A DNA stretch of 64,000 bases from Archangium gephyra (GTDB lineage Bacteria > Myxococcota > Myxococcia > Myxococcales > Myxococcaceae). Shown in pieces: positions 61,456-64,000 of this stretch; position 1 is the first letter of the stretch, and each line of letters starts with the position of its first letter. The notes beneath the pieces were generated by a model. That model did no database searches. It was given only the letters and a program-made list of their open reading frames with translations, and was not told the origin of the DNA. The DNA lies in the NCBI RefSeq assembly GCF_001027285.1, contig NZ_CP011509.1:298501-362500 (forward strand), in the 5' to 3' direction. A program made the position numbers and the translations under genes.

Positions 61456-63609
61456 ATGGTCGCTCGGGCACTCGTGCACCTGCTGGGGGAGACGCCGCTC
61501 TTCCTCTTCGAAGTGACGGGATTGGGAGAGCAGCTCAAGGTGCTGCGCTTCTCCGGCTCGGAGGGCATGTCGAGCCTCTACGAGTTCCAGGTGGAGGTGG
61601 CCTGCGAGAACCAGGACCTGGACTTCTCGCAGGTGGTGGGCAAGCCGGGGGTGCTGTCGCTCAACGGCGAGCTGGTGCCCCGGTACGTGCACGGCATCGT
61701 CAGCCGCTTCGAGCAGGTGAACGAGCTGCCGCGCTACGCCATCTACCGCGTCACGGTGGTGCCGCAGGTGTGGCGGCTCCAGCACCGGCATGACTGCCGC
61801 ATCTTCCAGAAGCTCGACACGCCCACCATCCTCAAGAAGGTCTTCGAGACGGCCGGCATCCCCGCGGAAGCGGTGCGCTTCTCGCTCGTCAACTCGTACG
61901 AGCCGCGCGACTACTGCGTGCAGTACCGCGAGTCGGACTGGGCCTTCGCCAGCCGCCTGATGGAAGAGGACGGCATCTTCTATTTCTTCGAGCACGTGGA
62001 GGACCAACACGTCCTCGTGCTCGGCGACACGGAGTCGGCGCTCAAGGCCATCGACGGGGTGGAGCTGCTGCCCTTCCGCCGCTCCACGGGGGGCGTGGTG
62101 CAGGAAGACCACGTGCTGCGCTTCCGCCGCCTGCAGGAGGTGCGTCCGGGCAAGACGAGCCTGCGCGACTTCAACTTCAAGAAGCCCGGACTGCCCATGG
62201 AGGCCCAGCACGAGGCCGAGGTGGATGCGGACCTGGAGGTGTACGACTACCCCGGCGAGTACCAGGACCCGGGCCGTGGCTCCTCGGCCAAGGGCACCAC
62301 CATCGCCCGGCTGAGGCTCGAGGCGTGGCAGGCGGCCCGGATGCAGGCGCAGGGAGAGAGTGATTGCGAGCGCCTCGCCCCCGGGCGGCTCTTCACCCTC
62401 CAGGAGCACTCGCGCGAGGACTACAACGGCCGCTACCTGCTCACCCACGTGAGCCACTCGGGCAGCCAGCCCCAGGTGATGGAGGAGGAGTCGCAGCAGG
62501 GCGAGTTCAGCTACTCCAACTACTTCACCTGCATCCCGGAGAAGGTGCCCTACCGGCCCGCCCGCGTGACGCCCCGGCCGCATGTGCGCGGCGTGCAGAC
62601 GGCGGTGGTGGTGGGCCCCTCGGGAGAAGAAATCCACGTGGATGAGTGGGGCCGCGTGAAGGTCCAGTTCCACTGGGACCGCCAGGGCAAGCTGGACGAG
62701 AACAGCTCCTGCTGGGTGCGCGTGAGCCAGCTGTGGGCCGGCGAGGGCTGGGGTGCCATGTTCATCCCGCGCATCGGCCAGGAGGTCATCGTCGACTTCA
62801 TCGAGGGGGACCCGGACCGGCCGCTCATCATCGGCCGCGTGTACAACGGCGCCAACCTCGTCCCCTACGAGCTGCCCGCGCACAAGACGAAGAGCACCAT
62901 CAAGTCCAACTCGTCCCTGGGAGGCGACGGCTACAACGAGCTGCGCTTCGAGGACGAGAAGGGCAAGGAGCAGTTCTTCATGCACGCCGAGCGCAACATG
63001 GACGTGCACGTGAAGAACGACTCCTTCGAGAACATCCTGCACGACCGGCACCAGACGATTGGCAGCCAGGGCAAGGACGGCAAGGTCGGCGACCAGAACG
63101 AGATGGTGCTGCGGGACAAGAGCCTCACGGTGCACCGTCACAGCCAGGAGCACGTGGGCGGGGACCTGAAGCTGCTGGTGGGCGGCATCGATGGCCCCGG
63201 AGACGTGGACATCGTCATCAAGTCCAACCGCATGGAGTTGGTGCACAAGAACAGCCACCTGCACGTCAAACAGAACCTCAACGAGAAGGTGGACGGCTCC
63301 CAGTCACTGCAGGTGGACGGGGACCTGCACATGAAGGTGGGCGGGCTGCACGCCCTGGAGGCGGGCAAGGAGCTCCACCTCAAGTCCGATAAAATCGTCC
63401 TCGAGGCCACGAGCGGCATCACCATCAAGGGGCCGGGCGGCTTCATCACCATCGACGCGAGCGGCATCGCCATCAAGGGCACGCTGGTGCAGATCAACAC
63501 CGGCGGCTCGGCGCTGGCCGGCAGTGGCGTGAAGCCCACCGCCCCCACGGAAGCGGTGGAGGCCACGCCCACCGTGCCCACCCCGGCGGACGACGGAAGC
63601 AAGCCCTGA
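61456..63609 (+). CDS. vgrG: Type VI secretion tip protein VgrG
   Basis: 717 residues. The N-terminal gp27-like part (about 10-370) includes LFLFEVTGLGEQLKVLRFSGSEGMSSLYEF and the QYRESDWAFASRLMEEDGIFYFFEH signature. The OB/gp5 part has VVVGPSGEEIHVDEWGRVKVQFHWDR and WVRVSQLWAGEGWGAMFIPRIGQEVIVDFIEGDPDRPLIIGRVYN. The rest is the gp5-like beta-prism (NEMVLRDKSLTVHRHSQEHVGG and similar repeats). It ends with a Thr/Pro-rich tail with no fused effector. GGAG seven bases before the ATG. Forms the trimeric spike of the injection apparatus; a PAAR gene follows 40 bp later. Confidence 0.96.
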   Translation: MVARALVHLLGETPLFLFEVTGLGEQLKVLRFSGSEGMSSLYEFQVEVACENQDLDFSQVVGKPGVLSLNGELVPRYVHGIVSRFEQVNELPRYAIYRVTVVPQVWRLQHRHDCRIFQKLDTPTILKKVFETAGIPAEAVRFSLVNSYEPRDYCVQYRESDWAFASRLMEEDGIFYFFEHVEDQHVLVLGDTESALKAIDGVELLPFRRSTGGVVQEDHVLRFRRLQEVRPGKTSLRDFNFKKPGLPMEAQHEAEVDADLEVYDYPGEYQDPGRGSSAKGTTIARLRLEAWQAARMQAQGESDCERLAPGRLFTLQEHSREDYNGRYLLTHVSHSGSQPQVMEEESQQGEFSYSNYFTCIPEKVPYRPARVTPRPHVRGVQTAVVVGPSGEEIHVDEWGRVKVQFHWDRQGKLDENSSCWVRVSQLWAGEGWGAMFIPRIGQEVIVDFIEGDPDRPLIIGRVYNGANLVPYELPAHKTKSTIKSNSSLGGDGYNELRFEDEKGKEQFFMHAERNMDVHVKNDSFENILHDRHQTIGSQGKDGKVGDQNEMVLRDKSLTVHRHSQEHVGGDLKLLVGGIDGPGDVDIVIKSNRMELVHKNSHLHVKQNLNEKVDGSQSLQVDGDLHMKVGGLHALEAGKELHLKSDKIVLEATSGITIKGPGGFITIDASGIAIKGTLVQINTGGSALAGSGVKPTAPTEAVEATPTVPTPADDGSKP

Positions 63610-63649
63610 GACGCGGTCCCCCCCAGACGCAGCCCGAGAGGAGAACCCC

Positions 63650-64000
63650 ATGCCTCCAGCCGCACGAATCACGGACATGCACGTGTGTCCCATGGTGAAT
63701 CCGGGTCCGGTGCCCCACGTGGGAGGGCCCACGACCTCGGGTGAGGGCACCGTGCTCATCGGCTACCAGCCGGCGGCCCGGGTGGGGGACTCGCTGCTGT
63801 GCACGGGCCCGGGCGTGTCGGACTCCATCTCCCAGGGCGAGGCCAGCGTCATCATCGGCGGCAAGCCCGCCGCCCGCCTGGGGGACCCCACCTCCCATGG
63901 AGGCGTCATCGTGGCCGGCTGCCCCACGGTGGTCATCGGCTCGTCCGCGCAGGGGCAGACCATCACCATCGCCGCACGCGAGGGCACGCCCTTCTGCGAG
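63650..64000 (+). CDS. PAAR-domain protein (partial, cut by window end)
   Basis: 117 codons open to the window edge without a stop. PAAR pattern: PAARITDMHVCPMVNPGPVPHVGGP, then GTVLIGYQPAARVGDSLLCTGPG, EASVIIGGKPAARLGDPTSHGG and VVIGSSAQGQTITIAAREG. This is the PAAR cone that sharpens the VgrG spike and binds zinc through His/Cys. AGGAG precedes the ATG, which lies 40 bp after the vgrG stop, so they form an operon. A C-terminal effector may be fused beyond the window; it cannot be seen here. Confidence 0.93.
   Translation, partial: MPPAARITDMHVCPMVNPGPVPHVGGPTTSGEGTVLIGYQPAARVGDSLLCTGPGVSDSISQGEASVIIGGKPAARLGDPTSHGGVIVAGCPTVVIGSSAQGQTITIAAREGTPFCE

Noticed and set aside
61246..63264. 672-codon open frame on the minus strand
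   Set aside because: Antisense to vgrG, Val/Leu/His/Ala-rich; the VgrG frame has full-length domain matches.

Overview
The window is about 70% GC, with strong third-position GC bias and long antisense shadow frames. It carries genes typical of a predatory delta-proteobacterium: cysteine-rich disintegrin-like/MopE lipoproteins, several large sensor or CHAT proteins, a type VI secretion tip, abundant secreted hypotheticals and a MoxR/DUF58/transglutaminase set. I read it as the chromosome of a myxobacterium, most likely of the Cystobacterineae (Archangium/Cystobacter type). No rRNA, tRNA, CRISPR array or insertion sequence was found.

Layout. 0-9.4 kb: housekeeping and small-molecule enzymes (Rpn-family nuclease, RNase Z, phosphoglucomutase, acidic lipoprotein, GlgC, a methyltransferase, a Tat-type lipoprotein intradiol dioxygenase, an alpha/beta hydrolase). 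9.4-17 kb: a frameshifted secreted ankyrin gene, then a three-gene operon on the minus strand. That operon is led by a giant TPR-like protein with two CHAT (caspase-like) domains, split here by one missing base in a G8 tract; behind it come a helical protein that may be sigma-factor-like and a 200-residue unknown. 17-28 kb: saccharopine-dehydrogenase-like reductase, sterol-desaturase-type hydroxylase, and a coupled sensor kinase / PLP enzyme / StyA-like flavin monooxygenase operon; then a CHAP/NlpC-like enzyme and a membrane-TPR protein. 28-37.8 kb: Zn alcohol dehydrogenase, DUF3445 heme enzyme, a membrane coiled-coil protein with a small partner, a cysteine-rich lipoprotein, a Uma2 nuclease and a MocR regulator.

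37.9-44.2 kb: IlvE, divergent from MocR across a shared operator-like region; a secreted GH-A/CBM6 glycosidase; a 3-hydroxyisobutyryl-CoA hydrolase-like enzyme; a MarR-P450 operon. 44.2-51.1 kb is a defence island of CBASS type. A CD-NTase plus a HORMA-like protein on the plus strand runs head-on into a minus-strand operon of a second CD-NTase, an E1/E2 fusion (Cap2) and a SLOG-nucleoside phosphorylase effector. Next to it lies a DUF6891 protein fused to a NusA N-terminal-like domain. 51.2-55.8 kb: transglutaminase, DUF58 and MoxR genes, the last two separated by 427 bp of palindromic repeats. 55.9-61.2 kb: MFS exporter, inositol-phosphatase-family enzyme, Bor-like lipoprotein, XRE regulator and unknowns, ending in a 3D-domain protein with a lipoprotein behind it. 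61.4-64 kb: VgrG and a PAAR protein cut by the window end.

Two families of short dispersed repeats run through intergenic space. One is a REP-like GC-rich hairpin (five copies) and the other a palindrome centred on TTGTCCAACTGTTGGACAA (three copies plus a variant). The strongest leads for new biology are the double-CHAT operon with its possible sigma-like partner and the convergent two-cyclase CBASS locus.
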